NCBI RefSeq assembly: GCF_001647275.1
Contig: NZ_LRMM01000007.1
Location: forward strand, 62,001-126,000
Direction: 5' to 3'
Length of the DNA: 64,000 nt
DNA from: Rufibacter ruber
GTDB taxonomy: Bacteria > Bacteroidota > Bacteroidia > Cytophagales > Hymenobacteraceae
The notes under the pieces were generated by a model. The model made no database searches. It was not told the DNA's origin and worked only from the letters and a program-made list of their open reading frames with translations. The position numbers and the translations under genes were made by a program. Below are positions 1 to 9,171 of this stretch, piece by piece (position 1 is the first letter of the stretch; each line of letters begins with the position of its first letter).

Positions 1-1185
1 ATTCTCAATGGACTGTTCATCGCCCATGTCCAGGAACACATCCCCAAACAGACCGGCCTCAGAACCCTCGGCCACCGGAATCAGCAGCCCGCACTGCAGC
101 ATATACTGCAGCAAGCCTACTGTTTTCATAGCCACTGATTTACCCCCGGCGTTTGGCCCTGAGATTAACAGGATACGCTGCTCCTGGTCCAGTTCCAGGC
201 TTAGGGGCACCGCCTTCTTGCCCTGAGCCTGCATGGTGAGGTGCAGAATAGGGTGGCGGGCATCTTTCCATTTGATAAACGGCCGCTTATGCAGCTCTGG
301 CATGACAGCTCCTATCTTATTGGCCACTACCGCTTTGGCTCTGATAAAGTCCAGGAGCGCCAAAAACTGGTACGCCTTTCTCAGCGACGGCAGATGGTGC
401 CGCACCTGGTTGGTCACCGCCGTCAAGAGCCTGATCAGCTCCCGGTGGTAGGCATTCTCCAGGTCTTTGATGTCGTTGTTGAGCTCAAACACGCTCTCCG
501 GCTCCAGGTACACGGTCTGGCCGGTGGCCGATTCATCATGGATCAGACCTTTGATCCGGCGTTTGTATTCGGCAATGACAGGAATTACCAGACGGCCACC
601 GCGCACGGTAGGCTCGGCATCACCGGGGGTCCAGCCCTCTTGTTTGGCATGGCGCATAATGCTGCTGATCTGCTTGCGCAGCTGTGTCTGCTGGCCAATC
701 AAATCCCGCTTTACCCGCTGCAGCTCAGGAGACGCGTCTTCTTTCACGTTTCCGGCGTCATCTACCAGTTTCTCCAGGGCCGCCACCAGCTGGCGGTCTA
801 CCTCCACGTCTTTGGTCAGGGCTTTGAGCGCCTCGTACATGCCTTCCTCAGACTCCACGAAGAACCCCAGCGCCTGCCTTATGGCCCGCAGTGACATTTT
901 GATTTCAAACACGCCCCGCACCTCCAGGAACGCCCCCTCTAAGGCGGCGCGGCTCAAATGCTCAGTCACGTCAAAATAGTAGCTGGACGGAAAATCTTCC
1001 CCGGCCCGTAAGATGTTGGCAAATTCATGCGTTTGCTGCAACAGGCGCTGCACCAGGTCAAAGCGGTCCAGAAACTGCACGCGCTCCACAAACCGGCGGC
1101 CCAGCGCACTTAGACAGGCTTCTGCCAGCATCTCTCTGATCTGGCCAAACCCTATCTTCTGTTCAAAATTAGTTGGATATATCAA
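1..1185 (-). CDS. mutS2: Endonuclease MutS2, N-terminal half (partial, runs off window start)
   Basis: Reading leftward, 395 codons are visible before the window ends. The protein opens MIYPTNFEQKIGF, the usual start of bacterial MutS2, followed by the MutS core/lever helical region and then the ATPase domain with Walker A GPNAGGKS about 50 residues before the edge. The C-terminal ATPase half and Smr nuclease domain would lie outside. Family knowledge: MutS2 is a DNA-binding ATPase implicated in suppressing recombination and in ribosome rescue. The start is taken as TTG at 1185: the only in-frame codons upstream before a stop (TAA) contain no ATG or GTG, and the MIYP start matches the family. 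A four-codon ATG mini-ORF ends at that stop and is probably chance. Confidence 0.93.
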   Translation of the reverse strand, partial: MIYPTNFEQKIGFGQIREMLAEACLSALGRRFVERVQFLDRFDLVQRLLQQTHEFANILRAGEDFPSSYYFDVTEHLSRAALEGAFLEVRGVFEIKMSLRAIRQALGFFVESEEGMYEALKALTKDVEVDRQLVAALEKLVDDAGNVKEDASPELQRVKRDLIGQQTQLRKQISSIMRHAKQEGWTPGDAEPTVRGGRLVIPVIAEYKRRIKGLIHDESATGQTVYLEPESVFELNNDIKDLENAYHRELIRLLTAVTNQVRHHLPSLRKAYQFLALLDFIRAKAVVANKIGAVMPELHKRPFIKWKDARHPILHLTMQAQGKKAVPLSLELDQEQRILLISGPNAGGKSVAMKTVGLLQYMLQCGLLIPVAEGSEAGLFGDVFLDMGDEQSIEN

Positions 1186-1380
1186 GCTTACTTGTTTGTT
1201 CTGTTGTTGTTCTTTTTACTTGTCTACCATCTGCCTATTCTGCTACGAAGTCTCAGAATAGCTTGCCCCGGCTGTTTTACCACCCCACGTCTGCCTTCAT
1301 CACAAACCGCACAGGGTGCACCTTCTCCTGCCTTTTCACGGACAGATAGTTATTTCAGCTGGATGTAGCTGAGGTTGTTT

Positions 1381-1418
1381 CTGTTTTCAGGCTGTTTTCG
1401 CAAAAGTAGCTTAAAAAC
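1381..1418. repeat. Palindromic intergenic repeat, copy 1 (degenerate)
   Basis: CTGTTTTCAGGCTGTTTTC followed by an imperfect right arm with the AAAGTAG variant. Second repeat downstream of the TIGR02757 gene. Confidence 0.6.
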
Positions 1419-1604
1419 GCTATTGCCCAGCATTGTAGAACAGATTGCCGCGGCGGCTTGTTCCGGCAGGGGGAAAGAAATTTGTTATAATTTTGATCTT
1501 TAGTAAACATATTGTTACAGATAAAGACCCGTCTGTGCTTTCACGTTTTTTCTTTAGTAACCATTCTTTCGCACTCTGCTGAAAATCCTCCCTTAGCAGG
1601 TCTG

Positions 1605-1649
1605 TTCCTGTTTTTGGCCTGTTTTCAGAAAAGTAGGCCGAAAACGGAA
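1605..1649. repeat. Palindromic intergenic repeat, copy 2
   Basis: Left arm CTGTTTTTGGCCTGTTTTC, right arm GAAAAGTAGGCCGAAAACGG. It lies 7 bases past the stop of the leftward TIGR02757 gene. Confidence 0.8.
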
Positions 1650-1656
1650 AAGGCTC

Positions 1657-2436
1657 CTAAAACTTCTCCTCCACCCCCAGACCAAAGAGGGCGTAATCAT
1701 ATTTCACCGGATCTACCGGGTCAAAGGCTCTCAGGTGCTGGGTCAGTTCTTCGGCCATGGCCCAGTCTGACTGCGTGCGCTGAAGGAGCCCCAGCTTTCG
1801 GGCCACCCGCTGCACATGCACATCACAGGGGCAGACCAGGTCTGCGGTGGGAATTCTGCCCCAGATCCCGAAATCAACGCCGTGGCTGTCTTTCCTGACC
1901 ATCCAGCGCAGGTACATATTGATGCGCTTACACGCTGATTTCCTGGCGGGCGTAGAAATGTGTTTGCGCGTGCGGGGCGGGGCGTCAGGCAGGGAGAAAA
2001 CCAGTTGGAAGAAATTCTCCAGCCTCTGCTTCTGGTTCACGGCTTCTCTCTCAGGACTGCCCAGAAAAGCCACCTCCAGGCTCTCGTGCTGCTCATAAAA
2101 CCACCGGAAGAAGTACACCAGGTACAGCAAATCAGTGTCATTGAAAGTGCGGTGCTTAAACCCGAGCAACTGCTTCAGGTCATTCTCCTGGTGCTGCAGA
2201 ATGAATTGGTACGGCGCGTGGTCCATGCGCTGCAGCAGCTCCCTGCACTTGTTAATGATGGTCTTGCGCTGTCCCCAGGCCAAAATGGAGGCAAAAAAAC
2301 CGGCAATCTCCACATCCTGCCTGCGAGAGAACAGGTGCGGAATAGACACCGGGTCATTTGGAATAAAGTCTGGGGTGTTGTACCGCTGGTACCGGTCATC
2401 TAACAGGGCTTTGACTTGGGCGTGGGAATAAGACAC
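1657..2436 (-). CDS. TIGR02757 family protein (DUF2400)
   Basis: A 259-residue protein recognised as the TIGR02757/DUF2400 family, widespread in Bacteroidota and of unknown function. Recognisable parts are the N-terminal YxxHAQVKALLDDRYQRYN-like segment, the FASILAWGQRKTI region and the C-terminal GIWGRIPTADLVCPCDVHVQRVARKLGL segment, which resembles the helix-hairpin-helix DNA-glycosylase fold. That resemblance is an inference. The length is typical. The start is GTG at 2436, the first start codon after an in-frame TAA. It stands alone, with mutS2 well downstream and a lysM gene upstream in the same direction. A palindromic repeat follows its stop closely. Confidence 0.85.
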   Translation of the reverse strand: MSYSHAQVKALLDDRYQRYNTPDFIPNDPVSIPHLFSRRQDVEIAGFFASILAWGQRKTIINKCRELLQRMDHAPYQFILQHQENDLKQLLGFKHRTFNDTDLLYLVYFFRWFYEQHESLEVAFLGSPEREAVNQKQRLENFFQLVFSLPDAPPRTRKHISTPARKSACKRINMYLRWMVRKDSHGVDFGIWGRIPTADLVCPCDVHVQRVARKLGLLQRTQSDWAMAEELTQHLRAFDPVDPVKYDYALFGLGVEEKF

Positions 2437-2504
2437 CTTATTTTAATTAGGGATTGGGAAGTAAGAATTGATACTTTTTAGGGCTCTATGAACGCGGTAA
2501 AGAC

Positions 2505-2555
2505 AAAAGAGGCGAAAAGCGGGAGCTGCGGCAGCTTTCCGTTTTTCGCCTCTTT
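2505..2555 (-). terminator. Intrinsic terminator of the LysM gene
   Basis: Long hairpin with AAAAGAGGCGAAAA at one end and TTTTTCGCCTCTTTT at the other, plus an inner AGCTGC/GCAGCT stem. Read on the minus strand the stem ends in a T run. It begins 27 bases past the stop of the leftward LysM gene. Confidence 0.7.
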
Positions 2556-2580
2556 TCCGGAAAACAAGCCGGAAACAGGA
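2538..2580. repeat. Palindromic intergenic repeat, copy 3
   Basis: CCGTTTTTCGCCTCTTTTC paired imperfectly with GAAAACAAGCCGGAAACAGG. It abuts the LysM stop codon (2 bases) and overlaps the terminator stem. Confidence 0.65.
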
Positions 2581-2581
2581 T

Positions 2582-3556
2582 TTAAGGCATGTAAGACACC
2601 TCTACCCTGAACCGTTTGTCAACCGCGCCAATTTGTTGGCAGGCCTTTTTTGAAAGCTTCAGCACCAGTTTGTCATTGTCACCGGTTGCGGGCAATTTGC
2701 CTATCACGCGCACATACACGGTCTGGTCGTTCATGGGGTTTTTTACCGCCATGATGGTCCCCACCGGGGCTGTTTTGTGCAGCGCAAGGAACTTGTTGGC
2801 ATCTGATCTCGTGTCAATCTGCTCTGCCATCCCGCTCTCATTGATGCGCGATACATACTCAGTGGTTCTGGCGATAGTCTTCTCCTCTTCAGGTTCTGCT
2901 TTAGGACTGGGCTTGGCGGTGGTAGCGGTCACCGGAGCAGAGTTGGCGGGCGGGGTAGAAGCGGCGGGTGCCTCCGGGGTTTTAGCGGCAACCACGGCAT
3001 CATCTTTTTCAGGAACGTAGATGTCAGCCTTGCCAGATGCTGTATTGGCGCCAACCCCCACAACCAGGTTCTGCCCCACTACCACATTGTTGCTTGTAAG
3101 TTTATTCCATTTCTTGATGTCCTCAACGGTTACCTCATGCAGCCTTGAAATGGAGAACAGGGTCTGGCCCGCTTTCACGGCATGCATTTTATTGCCTTTG
3201 CCATCAACGGCGTACGTGCGGCTGGCCGCAGGGCTGGCGGTGGTAGCGGGTGAAGGTTTGGCGGGCGTGGCAGCGGTGCTGGTGGCAGCTTTTGCCCCTG
3301 CCACGGGGATCAGGACAATCTGGCCCACCATGATAGACTTTTCAATGTTCTTGTTGGCTGCCACAATCTTGTCAACGGCCACCCCGTATTTGCGCGACAA
3401 CGCATACAAGGTTTCATTGGGTTCTACCTTATGGGTGATGTAGGTTTTGCCATTCTGGGTTTTTACACCAACAGAATCCCGCACAGCCATGGTACCAGCT
3501 GAAGCAGTTCCCCCCAATGCCAGGCATACTCCCAATCCAAACACAAACTTCTTCAT
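2582..3556 (-). CDS. LysM peptidoglycan-binding protein with RlpA-like C-terminal domain
   Basis: A 324-residue exported protein. A signal peptide covers about residues 1-20 (GLGVCLALGGTASA). Two LysM domains lie near 41-85 and 124-168, separated by an Ala/Pro/Thr linker. A second low-complexity Ala/Pro/Thr stretch spans about 185-225, and a C-terminal 80-residue region (GTIMAVKNPMNDQTVYVRVIGKLP) fits the double-psi beta-barrel of RlpA. Family knowledge: LysM binds peptidoglycan glycan strands, and RlpA-like barrels occur in cell-wall proteins, some of them lytic transglycosylases. Here the role is probably periplasmic wall binding or maintenance; enzymatic activity is not shown. Monocistronic, with its own terminator. 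The ATG at 3556 is supported by the signal peptide. Confidence 0.85.
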   Translation of the reverse strand: MKKFVFGLGVCLALGGTASAGTMAVRDSVGVKTQNGKTYITHKVEPNETLYALSRKYGVAVDKIVAANKNIEKSIMVGQIVLIPVAGAKAATSTAATPAKPSPATTASPAASRTYAVDGKGNKMHAVKAGQTLFSISRLHEVTVEDIKKWNKLTSNNVVVGQNLVVGVGANTASGKADIYVPEKDDAVVAAKTPEAPAASTPPANSAPVTATTAKPSPKAEPEEEKTIARTTEYVSRINESGMAEQIDTRSDANKFLALHKTAPVGTIMAVKNPMNDQTVYVRVIGKLPATGDNDKLVLKLSKKACQQIGAVDKRFRVEVSYMP

Positions 3557-3921
3557 TATGAACTCTTAACTCTTAGTAGTAAACGTTGATCAAAGGCAAG
3601 TGCAAAAAAAAGTGCAATGACTACCGTACCTCCCCACCCTTCAAAAATCAGACCCGTTTTTTTAACCTCTTTCGGAACAAAAAAAAGAATTTGCGGTTCC
3701 AATTACGGTGTAAGTTATCAAAAAACTGCGGGTTCTCCAATTTATACAGAGGCAGGATCTGTTGGCTTAAGGCTTTTTGGCAGCCGCTTTTGGTTTATTC
3801 TTCAGGTTTCCTTCTTTTCTTTTTCCCTCTACCGGTACCTGGCTGCCAAACGGAAGAACGGCTTTAAGTTGTATCTTTGAAACCGAAGAACCGGATCAAC
3901 TTTAACCAAACGCAACTGCCT
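3557..3921. other. Divergent intergenic region lysM / kdsB
   Basis: Separates the leftward LysM gene from the rightward kdsB gene. Only the kdsB -7 box is recognised. Short open frames here are AT-rich and not protein-like. Confidence 0.5.
3872..3879 (+). promoter_or_regulatory. kdsB promoter -7 box
   Basis: TATCTTTG matches the Bacteroidota TAnnTTTG box. It overlaps the upstream ATG at 3877, so that ATG would lie at or before the transcript start, which favours the kdsB start at 3922. No clear -33 box was found. Confidence 0.5.
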
Positions 3922-4668
3922 ATGAAAGCCCTTGGCATACTACCTGCCCGCTACGCCTCCACCAGATTTCCGGGAAAGCCGCTGGTTGAAATAGGCGGAA
4001 AATCAATGATTCAACGGGTGTATGAGCAGGCGCAGAAATCTACCCTTGACGGGGTGGTGGTAGCCACAGATGATGCCAGGATTTTTGACCACGTCATGGC
4101 CTTTGGCGGAACTGCGGTGATGACCTCTCCTGACCACCAAAGCGGTACTGACCGGTGCTACGAGGCGCTCCAACAGGTACAGGAGCCGTTTGAGGTAGTG
4201 GTGAACATACAGGGGGATGAGCCTTTTATTCAGCCGGAGCAAATAGACAAGGTACTCGCCTGTTTTGCCCAACCCGAGGCGCAGCTGGCTACCCTCATAA
4301 AGGTGGTGCAGAGCCAGGAGGAGCTCTTCAACCCCAACAGCCCCAAGGTGGTGGTGGGCGAGCAGGGGCAGGCCCTCTATTTTAGCCGGCAGCCAATCCC
4401 GTATCTGCGCGGTGTGGAAGAGCAGCAGTGGCTAGATCAGCACACGTATTTTAAACACATTGGCATTTATGGGTACCGCAGTACAGTACTCGCTGAAATC
4501 ACGCAACTCCCCCCCTCTTCTTTAGAGAAGGCAGAATCTCTGGAACAGCTGCGTTGGCTGCAAAACGGCTACCGTATTGTCACCGCCATCACAGACAAAG
4601 AAACCATTGGCATTGACACTCCCGCAGACCTGGAAAAAGCTTTGTCGTACTTGCAGAATAAGTCCTAA
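3922..4668 (+). CDS. kdsB: 3-deoxy-manno-octulosonate cytidylyltransferase
   Basis: A 248-residue cytoplasmic enzyme that activates Kdo with CTP to form CMP-Kdo for lipopolysaccharide inner-core synthesis. The N-terminal nucleotide-binding signature PARYASTRFPGKPL is followed by GVVVATDD and the VVNIQGDEPFI motif that holds the metal-binding aspartate. The C-terminal half (QPIPYLRG, HIGIYGYR, TDKETIGIDTPADL) is standard KdsB. The start is placed at 3922 rather than the in-frame ATG at 3877: the extra 15 residues are not conserved in the family and overlap a promoter box. The gene is convergent with the yciH-like gene, with a perfect palindromic repeat between them. Confidence 0.95.
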   Translation: MKALGILPARYASTRFPGKPLVEIGGKSMIQRVYEQAQKSTLDGVVVATDDARIFDHVMAFGGTAVMTSPDHQSGTDRCYEALQQVQEPFEVVVNIQGDEPFIQPEQIDKVLACFAQPEAQLATLIKVVQSQEELFNPNSPKVVVGEQGQALYFSRQPIPYLRGVEEQQWLDQHTYFKHIGIYGYRSTVLAEITQLPPSSLEKAESLEQLRWLQNGYRIVTAITDKETIGIDTPADLEKALSYLQNKS

Positions 4669-4701
4669 AAGCAGCGGTAACCAATGCCATTGGTGGCATT
4701 T

Positions 4702-4741
4702 CTGTTTTGGGGCTGTTTTCTGAAAAACAGCCCCAAAACAG
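4702..4741. repeat. Palindromic intergenic repeat, copy 4 (perfect)
   Basis: Perfect arms CTGTTTTGGGGCTGTTTT and AAAACAGCCCCAAAACAG around a short centre, between the convergent ends of kdsB and the YciH-like gene. Confidence 0.9.
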
Positions 4742-4756
4742 GAAAAGCTACTTTCT

Positions 4757-5101
4757 TTACCCGCCCGCTTTCTTAGCTTTGTAACCTTGGTCTACCAGCA
4801 GTTGGAGAACCTTGTCCCTGAAATCCCCCTGGATAAAGATTTCGCCGTCTTTGGCACTCCCCCCTACCGCACATTTATTTTTCAGGAGTTTCCCCAGTGC
4901 CTGCAGGTCTTCGTCCTGCCCCACAAACCCGGTGACCAAGGTCACCTGCTTGCCGCTCCTTGCTTTCTTGTCTAACTGCACCCTGAGGTTCTGCTGCTGA
5001 GGCGGCAACGTAGTCACCTGCCCCTCCTGCTGGTAATCATATTCAAAGTCTGGGTTGGTGGAATACACCACCCCCTCCCGGTTTTTCTTGTTTTTGCTCA
5101 T
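4757..5101 (-). CDS. Translation initiation factor, SUI1/YciH family
   Basis: A 114-residue protein of the SUI1/eIF1 fold. The basic N-terminus leads into the SUI1 core: [20 protein letters not shown], then [30 protein letters not shown], ending near [16 protein letters not shown]. Family knowledge: YciH-type proteins bind the small ribosomal subunit and affect start-codon fidelity, but their role in Bacteroidota is not settled. It is 3 bases downstream of the lipid kinase gene in the same direction, so the two are probably co-transcribed. Length is normal for the family. Confidence 0.9.
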   Translation of the reverse strand: MSKNKKNREGVVYSTNPDFEYDYQQEGQVTTLPPQQQNLRVQLDKKARSGKQVTLVTGFVGQDEDLQALGKLLKNKCAVGGSAKDGEIFIQGDFRDKVLQLLVDQGYKAKKAGG

Positions 5102-5104
5102 ACC

Positions 5105-6001
5105 TTATATTAATTGGTCAGCGGGCGCCACTACTTCTAGGGATGTAGGGAACATTTGTACTTCAAACGCATTCGCCAGCCCCACAAATTCCCCATCTGC
5201 GTGAAAATGCAGGGGCTGCTCACTGTGCACCGACACCGTGGCGCACGTGTGGAACTCTGCCAGGTTTGAATGGGCTATCTGTTTAGTCAGCAGGCCATAC
5301 CCCAGCTGCAGGGCCTCTGCCAACCCCACGTGCCTAATCAGACAAACGTCTAATAATCCGTCTTGTATATTGGCCATTGGCGCAATATAGGCGTTGTTCC
5401 CATATTGGGACGCGTTGGCAAATGCCACTACAAAGAAATCAGACGTTAGTTCATGGTCATTGACCCGCACGGTAGCCATCTGTGATTGATAGCTCCTGAA
5501 TTCTTTCACCACCAGTTGAATATAGCTGCTCAAGCCCCGCTTGGTGCTGTTGGCAAACGCAGAGCTCACCACCCCGTCAAAGCCAATACCGGCAGTACAG
5601 AAAAACGGATGGCCGTTAATGGCGCAGGAGTCTATTCTTCCAAATGTGGGTTTATTGAGCAGGGCCAATGCCTGCGGGAGAACCAGCGGAATCCCCAGGT
5701 GGCGCGCCAGCCCGTTGCCAGACCCTTTGGGGAGAATTCCCAGCGCCGCGGATGTTTGAAGAAGCCCCCTGGCCACTTCATTCACCGTACCGTCTCCCCC
5801 TACCGCCACCACCAGCCTGGCCCCCTGGGCAGCGGCTTCCCGGGCTAGTTGGGTGGCATGTCCGGCGTGCTCTGTCAACAGCAGCTCATACTTCCAGCGC
5901 GAATGGTCAAGATGTGCCTCAATCAACGCTGGAACGTTCACACTGCTCTTTACCCCAGATTTGGGATTCAGGATAAAATATGCTTTCTCTGGTATGCCCA
6001 T
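5105..6001 (-). CDS. Diacylglycerol kinase family lipid kinase
   Basis: A 298-residue DagK/YegS/sphingosine-kinase family protein. The N-terminal AYFILNPKSG and the catalytic-domain nucleotide motif VVAVGGDGTVNEVARGL are followed by LPKGSGNGLARHLGIP and the C-terminal beta-sandwich (CTAGIGFDGVVSSAF; DGLLDVCLIR). Family knowledge: these soluble or membrane-associated kinases phosphorylate lipid alcohols such as diacylglycerol with ATP. The exact substrate is unknown. The start at 6001 (MGIPEKAYFILNP) is preferred over an ATG 15 codons upstream because the added residues are basic, Trp/Cys-containing and not family-like. It lies upstream of the YciH-like gene with a 3-base gap. Confidence 0.88.
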   Translation of the reverse strand: MGIPEKAYFILNPKSGVKSSVNVPALIEAHLDHSRWKYELLLTEHAGHATQLAREAAAQGARLVVAVGGDGTVNEVARGLLQTSAALGILPKGSGNGLARHLGIPLVLPQALALLNKPTFGRIDSCAINGHPFFCTAGIGFDGVVSSAFANSTKRGLSSYIQLVVKEFRSYQSQMATVRVNDHELTSDFFVVAFANASQYGNNAYIAPMANIQDGLLDVCLIRHVGLAEALQLGYGLLTKQIAHSNLAEFHTCATVSVHSEQPLHFHADGEFVGLANAFEVQMFPTSLEVVAPADQLI

Positions 6002-6117
6002 GACTAACTTCTGCGCTTGGCGGGTTGGCCAACAGCCCCTTTTCACCCGCCCCCATTGCCTGGCACCATAGTGCCATGGCCTTTGGGCCGGAATGCGACT
6101 GTTGAGGTAAAACTACA

Positions 6118-6153
6118 TAAAAAAAGTGGTGCCGCCCTGAGGCAGCACCACTT
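6118..6153 (-). terminator. gapA intrinsic terminator
   Basis: Hairpin AAGTGGTGC / GCACCACTT with an inner GCC/GGC pair. Read on the minus strand it is followed by a run of seven T. It starts 19 bases past the gapA stop. Confidence 0.85.
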
Positions 6154-6172
6154 CAAAATGCTATTTGCCTGG

Positions 6173-7183
<1,011 letters not shown>

Positions 7184-7300
7184 TTATTACTCGTTTAACC
7201 CCGGCAATTTACATGTTCCCTCAGGTAAAACAAACTAAAAATTTTTCCCGCTCATTTTGAGCATTTTATCCATTACTACGAATTATTTTAAAACGAGGGC

Positions 7301-7331
7301 TTGGCAAATAAAAAACAGCCTTCTATATTTG
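7301..7331 (+). promoter_or_regulatory. tRNA-Glu promoter (Bacteroidota type)
   Basis: TTGG at 7301-7304 and TATATTTG at 7324-7331 are separated by 19 bases and match the -33/-7 consensus of the Bacteroidota primary sigma factor. The tRNA 5' end is 21 bases downstream. Confidence 0.8.
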
Positions 7332-7351
7332 CACCATCAAAACCGAAAGAT

Positions 7352-7426
7352 GGTCCGTTCGTCTAGGGGTTAGGACACCAGATTTTCATTCTGGTAACAG
7401 GGGTTCGATTCCCCTACGGACTACCA
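7352..7426 (+). tRNA. tRNA-Glu (anticodon TTC)
   Basis: Complete cloverleaf: acceptor arms GGTCCGT and ACGGACT, anticodon stem CCAGA/TCTGG around loop TTTTCAT (anticodon TTC), and T arm with GGTTCGATTCC. CCA is encoded at 7424-7426. Confidence 0.97.
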
Positions 7427-7428
7427 GA

Positions 7429-7470
7429 GGGGAAAAGCAGGAAATATCCAGCTTTTCCCCTTTTTTCTTT
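7429..7470 (+). terminator. tRNA-Glu terminator
   Basis: GGGGAAAAGC paired with GCTTTTCCCC across a 12-base loop, followed by TTTTTTCTTT. It begins three bases after the tRNA CCA. Confidence 0.92.
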
Positions 7471-7613
7471 TTCAGCATTTTAGAAAAGTAAAATCCATCT
7501 GTCCCCAAAACGATTTGACACGCTCAATTCTCCAGTAAATAATTTCTTCCACTTGCCGGATTGTCATTTCACTTGTTATAAAATTGTAATAAACCACTCA
7601 CTATTAAAAGGAA

Positions 7614-7647
7614 CTTCCCTTCCATTAATTCTTCCCTTCCATTAATT
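7614..7647. repeat. Tandem 17-bp direct repeat
   Basis: CTTCCCTTCCATTAATT occurs twice back to back (7614-7630 and 7631-7647), just outside the efflux-operon terminator. Confidence 0.8.
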
Positions 7648-7709
7648 AAAAAGTGCCAAATAAAGCAGTCCCATGTGCAAATTGCACATAGGACTGCTTT
7701 ATTTGGCAC
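7646..7709 (-). terminator. Very long hairpin terminator of the RND efflux operon
   Basis: Arms GTGCCAAATAAAGCAGTCC (7653-7671) and its exact complement (7691-7709) enclose a second 8-bp stem ATGTGCAA/TTGCACAT after one mismatch. On the minus strand the stem is followed by TTTTTAATTAA, and it begins 33 bases past the repaired end of the outer-membrane efflux gene. Confidence 0.8.
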
Positions 7710-7741
7710 CGGAAGGGTATTACTCTGGTTGGTCTTTTCTG

Positions 7742-9171
7742 TTATTTCCAGCCGCCGCCAAGCGCCCGGTAAATATTCACTACGGCCTGCATCTGCTGCA
7801 TCTTAGTTTCCACCAGATCAAATCTAGATTCCAGCGCATCGCGTTGGTCATGAGCACTTCCATGTAATCGGCCCGGGCTGAGTTGAAGAGCGTGTTGGAA
7901 ATCTCGATGGACTGCGTGAGTGCTTCCACTTCTCTGGCTTTCAGGTCATAGCTTTTCTCCAGATTGCTGATCTTGACTAACTGATTCGCCACTTCTATGT
8001 ACGCGTTCAGGATAGTGCGTTCATAGTTGTACACCGCCTGAATCTGCTTCGCGTTGGCGCTGTAATAGACAGCCTTGATCGCGTTTCTATTCACCAGCGG
8101 AGCGGTGATGTCACCGGCAAGGGAGTACAGCAAGGACTCTGGCTTTAACAGAAACGTTGGGTTGAACGCCTGGTAGCCAATTCCCGCCGAAATCCCTAAA
8201 GAAGGATAGAACCGCGCTCTGGCCACTTGTACATCCAGCTTGGAGGCTGCCAGATCCAACTCGGCCTGCTTGATGTCTGGCCGGTTGGCAAGCAGCTGCG
8301 CCGGAACTCCGGCCTGAATGGCTTGTGGCGTCAGGTTCTCTAACGGCTGGGTGTTTCTCTGTACCGGTTGCGGAAATCTGCCAATCAGGAAGTTGATACG
8401 GTTCTCGGCTTCGGTGATCTTCTGCTGAATGTCATACTGCAGGCTTTGGGTGTTGAGCACCTGGGCCTGGAAGCGGCGCACCGGCAACTCGGTTACCCGG
8501 GCCGCCTCTTTCTGCAGCTTCACAATTTTCAGGACATTGTTCTGCAGCGCTATGTTCTGCTTGACAATGGCCAGTTGGTTGTCCAGGGCCAGCAGCTCAT
8601 AGTAGTTCTCGGCAATCTCAGAGATCAGGTTGGTCACCATAAAGTTTCGGCCTTCCACCGAGGCAAGATACCGGCTAACCGCCGATTTTTTGGCATTCCG
8701 CAGCTTCCGCCAGATATCCACCTCCCAGGTAGCATACGCGCCTACCATATAATCCTGCAGCGGCTCCGGCATTTCCTTGCCCGGCTTGATGTCCGTGGTC
8801 GCTTCTAGGGCCCCAATGTTGGTGAACCGGGCCACCTTGTCAACCCCAGCAGCCCCGCGCAGCCCCACAGAAGGCAGGAATTCGCCTTTTCTGGCTCTTA
8901 CTTCGTTTCTGGTGATCTCAATTTCCTGTTGGGTGATGTTCAACTCTTGGTTGTTCTGCAAGGCTGTGTCAATCAGCGCCGTCAGGTAAGGATCGGTGAA
9001 GAAATCCATCCACTTCACCTGCGCGGTGCTGGTGGTATCCTGCGAGTTAGAATAACTCGCGGGCACGGCCGCATTCGCTGACTTCTGGATTAACTCAGGG
9101 GTTTTACAGGCTGAATAGGTGAGGGCGATAAGCGCTATCCCCAACCAATTCCATCTTCTATTCTTAAACAT
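7742..9171 (-). pseudogene. RND efflux outer-membrane lipoprotein (TolC/NodT family), one frameshift
   Basis: An outer-membrane channel subunit of a tripartite RND pump. The lipobox LTYSAC puts the lipid cysteine at residue 22. Two TolC-like helical repeats follow (ELNITQQEIEITRNEVRARKGEFLPSVGL; RPDIKQAELDLAASKLDVQVARARFYPSLGI). The frame breaks near 7841-7845. As deposited the protein ends in an unrelated tail (MRWNLDLIWWKLRC...) at 7780. Restoring one missing base gives the normal family end (RDALESRFDLVETKMQQMQ... YRALGGGWK) stopping at 7742, for 476 residues. Its ATG overlaps the permease stop (ATGTTTAA), showing translational coupling. It may be an intact gene with a sequence error or a recent mutation. 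Confidence 0.85.

Larger units (their letters stand above)
1186..1656. other. Intergenic region with two palindromic repeats
   Basis: No convincing gene. It holds the mutS2 leader and two copies of the window-wide palindromic repeat. The short open stretches here overlap the repeats and lack protein-like composition. Confidence 0.6.

Noticed and set aside
1512-1898. Rightward 128-codon open frame
   Set aside because: It overlaps repeat copy 2 and the antisense of the TIGR02757 gene; proline-rich shadow sequence.
3877-3921. Earlier kdsB start codon
   Set aside because: It overlaps the promoter -7 box and adds residues not found in the family.
4702-4741. Palindromic repeats read as standard intrinsic terminators
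   Set aside because: The stem is preceded, not followed, by T-rich sequence on either strand, and genuine terminators with T runs exist elsewhere in the window (gapA, tRNA-Glu, efflux operon).
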